Below are positions 1 to 10,300 of a stretch of DNA of 64,000 nt, in pieces; the first letter of the stretch is position 1; each line of letters opens with the position of its first letter. Under the pieces are notes generated by a model. It was given only the letters and a program-made list of their open reading frames with translations. It ran no database searches and was not told where the DNA came from. Location of the stretch: positions 72,916-136,915 of the forward strand of contig UQGG01000014.1 of assembly GCA_900540475.1 (NCBI GenBank), in the 5' to 3' direction. The position numbers and the translations under genes are program-made. The DNA is from an uncultured Robinsoniella sp. GTDB lineage: Bacteria; Bacillota; Clostridia; Lachnospirales; Lachnospiraceae.

Positions 1-1
1 A

Positions 2-943
2 GATAATACAGGTGTGGAAAAATATCTGGTAAAAAATAAAGATACCGTAGTATCAACGGTAACAAACGGTACAAAAGCAGAAATAAAGGGGCTGGCTCCC
101 AACACAGCATATACATTCACTGTATATGCATGCGATAAGGCTGGAAATGTATCCGGCGGAGCAAATGTAACCTTTAAAACCCTGAATAAGATCCAGGTAA
201 CTGCAGTATCCTCAGTAAAACTGAATTACAGCAGTCTCACAATAAAAGGCAAAGGAACAAAACAATTAAAAGCAGAAGTTCTGCCCGGCAATGCAGCCAA
301 TAAGAAGGTTTCCTGGAGATCTTCCAACAATTCCGTTATCTCAGTAGATGCAAACGGAAAAGTAACCGCTAAAAAAGCAGGGAAAGCAACAGTCACAGTA
401 AGGAGCGCCGACGGTGGAAAAGAGGCATCCTGTAAGATCACAGTTACAACGGTTAAGGCAAAGAAAATTTCCCTGAACAAAAAAAGCAAAACCATTTATA
501 AGGGAAAAACTTATCAGCTTAAGTCTTCCTTAAAGCCGTCAAATGCAACGGATAAAGTAACCTGGACCAGTTCCAAAAAGTCAGTTGCAACCGTAACCCA
601 AAATGGTCTTGTAAAAGCCAAAAAAGATGGACAGACAACCATTACTGCAAAGATATCCGGTAAGAAGAAAATAACCTGCAGAATCACTGTAAAGGAGGTG
701 AAGGCAAAGAAGGTTAAGATGAACCTTCACAAGAAAACATTAAAGGCAGATAAAACATTACAGCTGAAAGCAACTGTAACACCTAAGAACAGTACCGATA
801 CTTTAAAATGGGAAAGCTCAAATAAAAAGGCAGCAAAAGTTTCTCAAAAAGGAGTGGTTACAGCTTTGAAAAAAGGACGTACCACCATTACGGTAACGAC
901 ACCCCAGGGCAAGAAAGATTCCTGCCTTATCACAGTAGAATAA
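2..943 (+). CDS. C-terminal part of a secreted surface protein (FN3 plus three Big_2 domains); 5' end outside window
   Basis: The reading frame is open to the left edge, so this is only the tail of a larger protein. The first ~60 residues look like a fibronectin type III domain (a pattern ending in LAPNTAYTFTVYACDKAGN). Three Big_2 (bacterial Ig-like) repeats follow, each with the WxSSNxxVAxVxxxGxVxAxxxGxxTIT pattern. The protein ends right after the last repeat, with no LPXTG motif, hydrophobic tail or SLH domain. The GUG at 14 is not a credible start because the FN3 domain already extends upstream of it. The next two genes end in the same kind of Big_2 triplet, so this is probably another secreted carbohydrate-active enzyme or adhesin of the same set; the catalytic part cannot be seen. 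The role of Big_2 arrays as spacers or wall and glycan binding modules is family knowledge. Confidence 0.85.
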   Translation, partial: DNTGVEKYLVKNKDTVVSTVTNGTKAEIKGLAPNTAYTFTVYACDKAGNVSGGANVTFKTLNKIQVTAVSSVKLNYSSLTIKGKGTKQLKAEVLPGNAANKKVSWRSSNNSVISVDANGKVTAKKAGKATVTVRSADGGKEASCKITVTTVKAKKISLNKKSKTIYKGKTYQLKSSLKPSNATDKVTWTSSKKSVATVTQNGLVKAKKDGQTTITAKISGKKKITCRITVKEVKAKKVKMNLHKKTLKADKTLQLKATVTPKNSTDTLKWESSNKKAAKVSQKGVVTALKKGRTTITVTTPQGKKDSCLITVE

Positions 944-966
944 GGCTCTGTTCTAGGCACATGTAT

Positions 967-1004
967 ACAGGTAAATGTGAAAGTGAAAATTCACATTTAC
1001 CTGT
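967..1004 (+). terminator. Perfect 15-bp hairpin after the truncated surface-protein gene
   Basis: Arms 967-981 and 990-1004 are exact inverted repeats with an 8-nt loop, 23 bases after the stop codon. No T-run follows, so it is not a classic intrinsic terminator. It may be a weak terminator, a Rho-type or processing site, or a 3'-end stabiliser. The next gene's ribosome binding site (GGAGG at 1030-1034) lies just downstream. Confidence 0.55.
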
Positions 1005-1039
1005 CTGAAAACGCTAAAAATGCGGCATAGGAGGAAAAT

Positions 1040-4000
1040 ATGAGAGGTTGGAAAAGATTTATATCCGCGATACTGACAATGGTATTAATGATCACGAGCA
1101 TATTGCCAATGACAGTTACAGCGGCGGAAAACTTAACACCGGGACATGAATTTACGGCGGACTGGATCTGGAGCAATGATGCAAGAGAAGCCGGTCAGTG
1201 GATGAGTTTCCGTAAAACATTTGATTTGGAGAAAGTGCCGGAAAAAGTAGAGGCATATGCAGCGGCAGATTCAAAATACTGGCTGTGGATTAATGGTGAA
1301 ATGGCAGTATTTGAAGGTATGGTAAAAACCGGACCAAACAGAACGGATATGTACTATGACAAAGTAGATATTGCAAAATACCTGAAAGAAGGCAGTAATA
1401 CCATTGCCGTACAGGTTGTTTACTTTGGAAAAAGCGGTTACGGATTCAAAGATTCCGGTAAGCCTGGTTTCTTATTCGACGCAGAGTTCGGGGAAGGTGC
1501 TTTGGATAAAGGCACAAAGATTGTCAGCGATACCAGCTGGAAGGCAGTAAAAGATCCGGCTTATGGCAAGCATAATATGGATTCCAACTACAGACTGGCG
1601 GAACCAAATATTATGTATGATGCCAACGCAGAACTGACAGGCTGGCAGGGAACGGAATTTAATGATTCCAAATGGAAGAATGCTGTAGTGCAGGCAAAAG
1701 CAGGAGAAGCTCCTTATAATGATCTTTGGGAACGTCCTATTCCCCAGCTGAAGGTGGACAATGTAGTGAGATACACAGCTGATGGTACAGAGGGAACAGG
1801 TACCTGGAAAGAAGAATATATTGATTCTTCGGCAAATGATGTATTCTCAGCATTAGAACTGCCGGATGAATATAACGTATCTTTAACATTTATGGTAGAT
1901 CCCCTTCCTACTACAGGGTCAAATGCCCCATATGCAGGTTCTATGGGTCTGGCGGTTAATATGAAAGATGATAATAATTTTTATATGCCTCAGGTAAGTA
2001 TGGCGGACTTAAAGGGTATGGAAAGTATGGATTACGCAAATTATAAGCCCCATATACGAGTAAATGGTGGATGGGATGTAAAAGGTCCTTTTGATATCAG
2101 CAGTGTTATTACCGGTGACAAGCGTTTTAATACCAAGCATACCATGACTGTAAAAGTGGATGCAAACGGTTTTGATGCCACTGTAGACGGTACCGATATG
2201 GAAAGAGTCAACACAACAGCATTAAAAGGCGGATCCATAGGCTTCCGAAATGACAACATGGAAAAAGTACGAATCTATAGTCTGGAAGTAAAATCTGCAG
2301 ATAACAGCAAAGTGTTATTCCAGGATAATTTTGCAAATGACAAACTTGGCAAGCGAATGACTCAGTTTAAAAAACTGTCAGGTGCAGTTGATCCGGAAAT
2401 TAAAGCAGATGAAAATGGTGATAAATATTTATCTCAGACAAACGCAATTATTCAGGCAGGTACGGTAGACCTAGGCGAGGGCGTAAAGCGCTACACCATC
2501 CGAAATGCAACAAACCTTCAGGGTACACCTTATCTGAAAGTGAAAGCAGCAGCCGGTAAACGTATCGATATGTATACCGATACCTGGAAAGAGCCGGCAG
2601 GTAACGGAAACTCAGTGAGACATGCCTACATTACAAAAGATGGAGAGCAGGAATTTGAAGCACTGGGATGGGTAAACGGATATGATGTTTACTTTGAAAT
2701 TCCGGAATCAGTAGAAGTAATTGAATTAGGATTCCGCCCGTCTACCTATAATACAACGCCGGCAGGCAGCTTCACAAGCGAGGATGAAGACTTAAACTTA
2801 TTGTATAAAAAGTCTTACGATACCCTGTTAGTAACCATGAGAGATAATTACATGGACTGCCCGGACCGGGAAAGAGCACAGTGGTGGGGAGATGCCGTAA
2901 ATGAAATGCAGATGGCATTCTACGCTATGGACAGCAATGCAGGGCTGCTTTACAAAAAAGCATTGAACCAGGTACTTGGCTGGAAGAATGCGGCAGGACA
3001 GCTGCCTACAACAGCTCCAAATGGAATTGACGCCATTTCAGAACTTCCTATGCAGGCGCTGGCAGGTGTTATGTCCTTCTGGCAATACTACATGTATTCC
3101 GGAGATGCGCAGCCTATGACTGACGGATACGATTCTCTGCTGGCTTACCTGAAGCTTTGGAGCCTTGAATCCGATGGATTTGTATCCCACAGAGGCGGAA
3201 CCTGGGACTGGATGGACTGGGGAAATAATCCGGATGCTAAAATTATCGAGCAGGAATGGTACTACATTGCAGCACAGAGTGTATTAAATATGGCTCAGAC
3301 ATTGGATAAACCGGCAGCGGATATTGAGTTTCTGGAAGAACGCATGTACAGCATTGAGTCAAAGTTTGATAAATCATTCTGGGACAAATCGAAAAATGCT
3401 TACTACAGAAGTACCGGAAGCGGCAAAGCAGATGACCGTGCCAATGCTTTAGCCGTGTATGCAGGACTTGCACCCGCAAGCCGTTATGCAGACATTGAAA
3501 AATTACTGGAAACCCAGATGGAATCCAGCCCATACATGGAGAAGTATGTGTTAGAAGCTTTATATATGATGGGTTATGATGACGAAGCTATGGTGAGAAC
3601 AAAAACCCGCTATAAAGAGATGATCGAGGATGAATTCCCCACCTTGTGGGAGTTCTGGGATAAAAATGCAGGTACCAGAAATCATGCATGGACCGGCGGT
3701 CCTCTTACCATGATGTATATGTTTAACGCAGGTATTACACCGCTGACGCCGGCATATGAGAGCTTCCAGGTAAGACCTCAGACAGCAGGATTAAAGGATA
3801 TCAGCGCAGAAATACCATCACCGAATGGGAATATTGCGGTAACGGTAAAAGAGACAGATACAGAAGTAACATTAGGCGTAACCGTACCAGATAAATCTGT
3901 AAGTGCAGACATTTATGTTCCAAGAATAGAAGGCAAACAGACTATGGTTCGGTTGGGTGACAAGACCATCTATGCAGGCGGAGCAGTTCTTGATTTACCG

Positions 4001-7000
4001 GATGGAGTTACTTATAAGGACGAAGATAATGAATATGTAGCTTTTACAGTAGAAAGCGGAACGTATTCATTTGTAAGCAGCGAATATACCGGAGAAGAAA
4101 AAGAACAGTACGATGTAAACGTAAAAGTATTGGGACAGGGAACAATTCAGGTAGATGGAGCAGATATTACAGTGCCATACCAGGATCAAGTTAATAAAGG
4201 TGAAAAAGTAACAATCACCGCAACACCGGCTGAAGGATGGGAAATTCAGAAAATCACCGGTACTTATCCGGAAGTAATTTCAAAAGAAAACAGCAGGGTT
4301 CCTTATACAAAGGAAATTACAGTAGACCGGAATGTGAATTTTACAGCTGTATTCACAGAAATTCCAAAGGAAAGACACGTATTAACCGTTGATGCAAAGG
4401 GATTGGAATATGCAGCAAATGTAAAAATTAACGGTGTAGAGAAGAGAATTCCATTTGCAGGAGCCTTCAAAGAAGGACAGGAAGTAACAATTGAAGCAGA
4501 GGTACTGCTGCCGTTAAACTATGAATTTTCAGGTTGGAGCACAGAAGCCGGTACCACAGATGGAACAACAGCAACGGTGACAATTGGCAGGGAAGATGTT
4601 GATGTTTCCTTTGAACTTACAGAAAAAGTGGAGAAAATCACTCCGGTAATTGCCACTGTAGCAGATAAGCCAGGTGCTGCCGGTGCCTGGGATAAGAGCA
4701 AATTAGTAGATGGACAGCGTATTTCCACAAATGAATCTAATGGATTTACCTCTGATATTTATAATACAAAAGATATCAGTAAAAATCCCCACAATATTGT
4801 TCTGGATCTTGGAGAAGTAAAATCTGTAAATCAGGTAGCTTTATTCCCAAGAACAAATGCGGCAGCGGGAGATAACCTAAGCTGTGCATTCCCGGAATGC
4901 TTTAATATTTACGTAAGCACAGATAATAAAAACTGGCAGTTAGTAAGATCTGTAGTGGATCAGACAAATCCTCGTTTTAAAGAGCAGGTTTACAGCTTTG
5001 CATCCCATGAAGCGAGATATATTAAAATTACTACCACCAGACTTGGCGATGTGGCAACCGATGAAGGCAGCCCGAATAATTTCCGAATACAGCTTGCGGA
5101 AATCGAAGTGTACAGCAATCCGGAAGTAACACTTCCTTCAAAGGATGCATTAGTAAATGTATTAAAAGAAGCGGACGATGTAAGAAAGACAGAAAAGTAT
5201 CTGGAAGCAACCATTGCAACACAGCAGATATTCGATGAAGCATACAATACAGCTCAGTCAGTACTGGAAGAAGAAGATGCAGATGCAGACAAGGTAACTG
5301 GGGCTGAACAGGGAATGAGAACTGCAATTGACGGACTGATTCCTGCACCGAAGCCTATTACCCTTGTGGATGAAGTAAACGGCATTTCTATCTATGCGGA
5401 AGCAGGTGTATTACCGGATAATGTGGAATTGAGAACAGCCCTGATCGAAGCAGGACATGAAAAGAATGAAAAAGTAACAGAAGCAATGAAAGATGTTACC
5501 GACAAATTCACCGCATTTGATATTACCCTTTGGGCTGAAAATGTAGAATTGTCCCTGGGTGAAAACCATGTAACCGCTACTATGACGGTACCGGCAGGCT
5601 ATGACACTGGTAAACTGGCACTATTCTATGTATCCGGTGACGGAGAGAAGACAGAACTGCCATTTACCTACACAGACAGCAGCAAAGCAGTGATCCGGTT
5701 CCAGGCAGATCTTCTTGGCAGCTATGTGTTTGCAGACGGAGCAGGTGAAGGCGGCGACTTAGCTGTACTGGAGACCATAAAAGCTTCTGCGGCAAAACCA
5801 GCAATGCTTTGGGATGAATCCACAAAGATCAATCAGATTATGGCATACGACACCAGAGGCCAGATTGTAGATTTAACAAATGCAGTCATTACATACGATA
5901 CAAGCAATGGAAATGTTGCAGCGGTAGATGAAACCGGTATGATCACAGCGAAAAATACAGGAACTGCAAAGATCTTTGTAAATGTTACGTTAGATGAGAT
6001 GCAGGCATCCGGTTATGTTCGCGTAACGGCAGCAGAACCACAGATTTTGAATCCGGTAAAAGCAGAAGCTGCAAAAGACAGTATCACCTTGCAGTCCGCA
6101 GACGGATATGAATATGCAGTCTGGACAGGCAATACAGGACTGGTATTTACTGAGAATCCGGTGTTCACAGGATTAAGTCCGGCAACGGAATATGTCTTCT
6201 ACCAGAGAATTGCTGCAAACGAAAATCATATTGCAGGAAACTTAAGTGAACCGTTAAGTATTACCACAGACAAAGAAATGATGACAGGCCAGATCAGCCT
6301 CTCCGGTACCGCAAAAGAAGGAGAAACACTTACCGTAAATACATCAGGTATCCAGAATCCAAAGAACCTGGTATATGTATGGAAACGTGGAGACCAGGGA
6401 ATCCCAGGTGCAAACGGAACGTCCTATAAGCTTACGAAATACGATGTGGGACAAAAGATTTCTGTAGTAGTAACATCTGACGTTATGGCGGGTATATTTA
6501 CGGCAGCAACGACGGAAGCAGTGAAACCGGCAGAAGTCGCAGTAACCGGAGTTACTCTGAATAAGACAGGCGTGACGCTGGAAAAGGGCAAGAGCACAGC
6601 ATTAAAAGCAGCAGTTGTACCATCCAATGCAACTAATCAGGCAGTGACCTTTAAGAGCAGCAAGTCATCAGTTGTATCGGTGACCCAGAGCGGAAAGCTT
6701 ACGGCGAAAAAAGCAGGAACCGCAGTGATTACAGCAGTAAGCGCCAATGGAAAGACAGCAGCTTGTAAAGTAACCGTTACACAGAAGCCTGACGGAGTAA
6801 AATTAAACAGAACAAGCAAAACGCTGGGAGTTCGGGAAACTTATACCTTAAAACCAACTTTAAAGCCTTCTTATGCATCAAACAAAAATTATACATGGAC
6901 ATCCGGCAATAAGAAGATTGTAAAAGTTAACTCCAAAGGAAAATTAACAGCAGTTAAAGAAGGAACCGCGATCATTACGGTTACGACAAGCAATGGTAAA

Positions 7001-7273
7001 AAGGCAACCTGTAAGGTAACGGTTAAGAAAGCACCTGTTAAGCTGACTTTAAATGAAAAGAAAAAAACATTAAAGGCAGGCAGAACATTTGCATTAAAAG
7101 CAAAACGTTCCAGCAAGAGTGCAGGTAAAATTACTTATACAAGCAGTAATCCGGAAATTGCAACAGTTAATTCCAAAGGCGTAATTAAGGCAGTAAAAAA
7201 AGGTAAGACAGTAGTGAAAGCTAAGTTGTACAATGGGAAATCAGCTGAAATTAAGATTAATGTAACTAACTAA
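1040..7273 (+). CDS. Secreted multidomain alpha-L-rhamnosidase (GH78), 2077 aa
   Basis: The enzyme is predicted to release terminal alpha-L-rhamnose outside the cell. Residues 1-28 form a signal peptide (basic start, hydrophobic core, TVTA|AEN). A GH78-type N-terminal beta-sandwich (~35-160) carries a laminin-G-like insert (~260-440). The six-hairpin catalytic domain has its signature near 605-620 (MDCPDRERAQWWGD), with a WEFWDKN segment near 868. Downstream come two bacterial-repeat/InlB-like modules (~1028-1195), an F5/8 type C (discoidin-like) module (~1200-1360), a FIVAR-like helical segment (~1372-1435), an unassigned ~125-residue domain (~1445-1570), Big_2/FN3/Ig-like modules and a terminal Big_2 triplet. 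There is no LPXTG or SLH anchor. The AUG at 1040 is chosen for GGAGG at 1030-1034 and the signal peptide. The tail matches that of the next gene module by module. The family call is secure; the substrate is inferred. Confidence 0.88.
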   Translation: MRGWKRFISAILTMVLMITSILPMTVTAAENLTPGHEFTADWIWSNDAREAGQWMSFRKTFDLEKVPEKVEAYAAADSKYWLWINGEMAVFEGMVKTGPNRTDMYYDKVDIAKYLKEGSNTIAVQVVYFGKSGYGFKDSGKPGFLFDAEFGEGALDKGTKIVSDTSWKAVKDPAYGKHNMDSNYRLAEPNIMYDANAELTGWQGTEFNDSKWKNAVVQAKAGEAPYNDLWERPIPQLKVDNVVRYTADGTEGTGTWKEEYIDSSANDVFSALELPDEYNVSLTFMVDPLPTTGSNAPYAGSMGLAVNMKDDNNFYMPQVSMADLKGMESMDYANYKPHIRVNGGWDVKGPFDISSVITGDKRFNTKHTMTVKVDANGFDATVDGTDMERVNTTALKGGSIGFRNDNMEKVRIYSLEVKSADNSKVLFQDNFANDKLGKRMTQFKKLSGAVDPEIKADENGDKYLSQTNAIIQAGTVDLGEGVKRYTIRNATNLQGTPYLKVKAAAGKRIDMYTDTWKEPAGNGNSVRHAYITKDGEQEFEALGWVNGYDVYFEIPESVEVIELGFRPSTYNTTPAGSFTSEDEDLNLLYKKSYDTLLVTMRDNYMDCPDRERAQWWGDAVNEMQMAFYAMDSNAGLLYKKALNQVLGWKNAAGQLPTTAPNGIDAISELPMQALAGVMSFWQYYMYSGDAQPMTDGYDSLLAYLKLWSLESDGFVSHRGGTWDWMDWGNNPDAKIIEQEWYYIAAQSVLNMAQTLDKPAADIEFLEERMYSIESKFDKSFWDKSKNAYYRSTGSGKADDRANALAVYAGLAPASRYADIEKLLETQMESSPYMEKYVLEALYMMGYDDEAMVRTKTRYKEMIEDEFPTLWEFWDKNAGTRNHAWTGGPLTMMYMFNAGITPLTPAYESFQVRPQTAGLKDISAEIPSPNGNIAVTVKETDTEVTLGVTVPDKSVSADIYVPRIEGKQTMVRLGDKTIYAGGAVLDLPDGVTYKDEDNEYVAFTVESGTYSFVSSEYTGEEKEQYDVNVKVLGQGTIQVDGADITVPYQDQVNKGEKVTITATPAEGWEIQKITGTYPEVISKENSRVPYTKEITVDRNVNFTAVFTEIPKERHVLTVDAKGLEYAANVKINGVEKRIPFAGAFKEGQEVTIEAEVLLPLNYEFSGWSTEAGTTDGTTATVTIGREDVDVSFELTEKVEKITPVIATVADKPGAAGAWDKSKLVDGQRISTNESNGFTSDIYNTKDISKNPHNIVLDLGEVKSVNQVALFPRTNAAAGDNLSCAFPECFNIYVSTDNKNWQLVRSVVDQTNPRFKEQVYSFASHEARYIKITTTRLGDVATDEGSPNNFRIQLAEIEVYSNPEVTLPSKDALVNVLKEADDVRKTEKYLEATIATQQIFDEAYNTAQSVLEEEDADADKVTGAEQGMRTAIDGLIPAPKPITLVDEVNGISIYAEAGVLPDNVELRTALIEAGHEKNEKVTEAMKDVTDKFTAFDITLWAENVELSLGENHVTATMTVPAGYDTGKLALFYVSGDGEKTELPFTYTDSSKAVIRFQADLLGSYVFADGAGEGGDLAVLETIKASAAKPAMLWDESTKINQIMAYDTRGQIVDLTNAVITYDTSNGNVAAVDETGMITAKNTGTAKIFVNVTLDEMQASGYVRVTAAEPQILNPVKAEAAKDSITLQSADGYEYAVWTGNTGLVFTENPVFTGLSPATEYVFYQRIAANENHIAGNLSEPLSITTDKEMMTGQISLSGTAKEGETLTVNTSGIQNPKNLVYVWKRGDQGIPGANGTSYKLTKYDVGQKISVVVTSDVMAGIFTAATTEAVKPAEVAVTGVTLNKTGVTLEKGKSTALKAAVVPSNATNQAVTFKSSKSSVVSVTQSGKLTAKKAGTAVITAVSANGKTAACKVTVTQKPDGVKLNRTSKTLGVRETYTLKPTLKPSYASNKNYTWTSGNKKIVKVNSKGKLTAVKEGTAIITVTTSNGKKATCKVTVKKAPVKLTLNEKKKTLKAGRTFALKAKRSSKSAGKITYTSSNPEIATVNSKGVIKAVKKGKTVVKAKLYNGKSAEIKINVTN

Positions 7274-7297
7274 AAATGGGAACCATCGCGGCAGTCT

Positions 7298-7327
7298 CCA
7301 AATGGACAAGTCAGTTTGTCCGTTTGG
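7298..7327 (+). terminator. Hairpin between the two giant rhamnosidase genes
   Basis: Arms 7298-7308 and 7317-7327 pair over 11 bases (one G-U) around an 8-nt loop, and flanking GCGGCAG/CTGCCTGC sequence can lengthen the stem. No T-run follows. It lies 25 bases after one stop codon and 46 before the next start, so it may attenuate or stabilise a joint transcript rather than end it. Confidence 0.5.
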
Positions 7328-7372
7328 CTCGCTGCCTGCGGGAATTAAAAGGAGAAAGGTTAATCGAAAATT

Positions 7373-10300
7373 ATGAAAAAGAATAAATGGATATCCCTTA
7401 TTTTAGCCATCGCAATGGTGATCACCTCCTTAATGCCAACGACGGCATTGACAGCAATGGCTGCAGAAGGAAGTACCGCAATCAGAGAGTTGATGGTAGA
7501 TAATGTAGTGAACCCGGTAGGGATTGATAATACTGCACCGAGATTCTCCTGGAAGATGGAATCTACAGTACAGGGACAGGTACAGACCGCTTATCAGATC
7601 CAGGTATCTGAGCTGGGCGGCAATGAGGTATGGAATACCGGTAAAGTAGAAAGTGATAAAGCAGTGGACATCCTTTATGGAGGTAGTGCCCTGACTTCAT
7701 CCACAACTTACCAGTGGCATGTAACCGCATGGGATAAGGATGATAACGAAATCGTTTCCGACAATGCAACCTTTGAGATGGGTCTGTTAGAAGAAGATGC
7801 ATTCAGCGATGTAAACTGGATTCGTATGCCTAAAAAAGGCGATCCCGATCCCGATGCCCAGGAACCGGAAATTGATAAAAGCGTTTATACCATAGAAGCA
7901 AACTTACAGTTTAAGGATGCGGTAGGGCTTGTATTTGCAGCAAAGGATAATACCCATTTCTATATGTGGCAGTTAAATAATAATATGGAACAGGGTGTTA
8001 AGGGAAGCTGGCTGCGCCCGCATGTATGGAACGGCAACGGAGGAACGTTTAATCCTGAGAATCTAAGTAACTACAATGGATACCAGCTGAAGGATGAGCT
8101 GTCAGATAACACGGATTATAATCTGAGACTGGTCGTAAATACAACTACACATATTGTAGAAACTTATATTAATAATGAGCTGGTAAATTCATTAGATTGT
8201 AAAGATGCAGATTTATCTTATGGCAAAATCGGATTTCGTCAGGCAACCAATCCTGTAGGCGGATTCAGAGAACAGGTTTGGCTGGATGATATCAAGGTAA
8301 CTGCAAATGATGGAACGATTTTATTCTATCAGGATTTCTCACTGGAAAATGACACACAGTTTGACGGCGGTGTTGTAGAAAACGGAAAGTTATATTTGGC
8401 TTATGGAGAAAATCAGGGTGATAAAGTATTCCTGAGTAAGGACAGCTCCATGTATTACCGTTTTGATACCGATTTTACCATTAAGTCCGGTAAGGCTGGA
8501 ATTATTTATGGATCAAACGTGGAGGGTACCCAATACTATTATTCACAGTTAAATCCAAATTATGAAACGGGTCCCGCAGTTGTACAGCATATGCGGGAGT
8601 TGGACGGAAAAAAATTTAAATTTGATTCAGGAGATATTAAAAATATCTCAAAAGAAGACATGGTCAATAAGCAGCACCACTTTACCCTTACCTGCACAAA
8701 TAAACAGGAAGTGCGCATCTATATCGATGGAGTAGAAGCAAAATACCATGACAAATTAGATAAATTCCAGTTTGATGGAAAGTTTGGTTTTAACAGCGAT
8801 GGCGGAGATGACGTTGTATATGATAATATTGTCGTAAAGGTGGCAGGAATGCCCAAAGTATTTACAGATTCCAGCACATCAGACAATATATTTGATAATG
8901 GAACAGTAGAAAATGGCGGATTACGCATTACCGGTGAACAGACTGCATTACTAAAAAATGCACTTAGCGGAAAACCGGATCCGGAACCAGAACCGGATGC
9001 TCCGGTACACTACACCGTAGAATCCGATATCACCATAACCAGCGATTCCGCAGGTATCGTATTCTCAGCATCTGACAGCAGCAACATGTTTATGTGGCAG
9101 ATTAACGGAGCAGACCATAAAGGAGAGTTATACTTAAGACCTCATATCTGGGAAAACGGAAAAGCTCACTATGACAAATACGAAAAAGATATCAGCAGTT
9201 TCTTTGATTATAATACGGAGATACTGAACAAAGAAGTTCATGTTAAAATTGAAGTAACAAATCAGCAAATTAAAACTTATATCAATGATGTTTTAGTAGA
9301 TACTTTTGAAGTCACATCCGAAACACCGGGAAAAGTAATTGACGGAAGAGTTGGTTTCCGCTCCGGAACAGCAACAGAAAACTATATGGTTGACAATTTG
9401 AAAGTGACTACTTTTGAAGAAGGCGGACCGGAAGAGGGAACCGTGAAACTTTCTTATGACTTTGATGACGGCATAAACCCATTTGGAGGAAGTGCAGGCC
9501 AGGCGAATTCCGGTTCCTTTAAGGACGGAAAATTTGTAGTAAAAGGCAATGCCGGCGTACTGCTGACAAAAGATTATTCCAATCTGGGAATGCCAATGTT
9601 CAGAAAGACATTCGATACAGAAGATAAAGAAATCGTAAGTGCAAAAGTATATGCTTCTTCACTGGGTGTATATGATCTGTACGTAAACGGAACCAGAGTG
9701 GGACGTCCGGACGAAAATGGAGGCACCATCTATGATGAAATGAAACCGGGCTGGACAGATTACAATGAAAGAGTATTATATTACTCTCATGATATAACCG
9801 ACTTAATGAAAAAGGGCGGAGAAAATGTAATCCTGGCACAGGTGGGAACCGGATGGTGGACAGGAAGAATTTCCTATAACACTTATGGTACCAAAGATAT
9901 GGCGTTTTTAGCTAAGACGATCATTACTTACAGCGATGGAACGAAGAAGGTCTTAAATACAGACAGTTCCTGGAAGACAAGTAAAGAAGGCGTAATCCGT
10001 GAAGCAGATATCTGGGATGGGGAAACTTATGATGCAAATTATCCAAGCGCATCCGTAATGTCCACTTCAGACTACACAGAAGATGAAAGCTGGAGCAAAG
10101 TAAGCTATGATACAAACTTCAGCGGAGCTATTTCCGCACAGGTAGGACAGACAATTCAGGTTCGCAAGGAACTGGAGCGTTCCCCGGTTACTACAAGTGT
10201 ATACCAGGGAAGCAAAGACAATGGTTCTGATTATGGCACGGTAAATGTAGTGAAAGATGATTACAAAGCCAATGATGTAATCGAACTGAAAAAAGGCCAG

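Noticed and set aside
14..943. Complete small protein starting at GUG 14
   Set aside because: The FN3 domain already extends upstream of this codon and there is no ribosome site; it is the tail of a larger gene.
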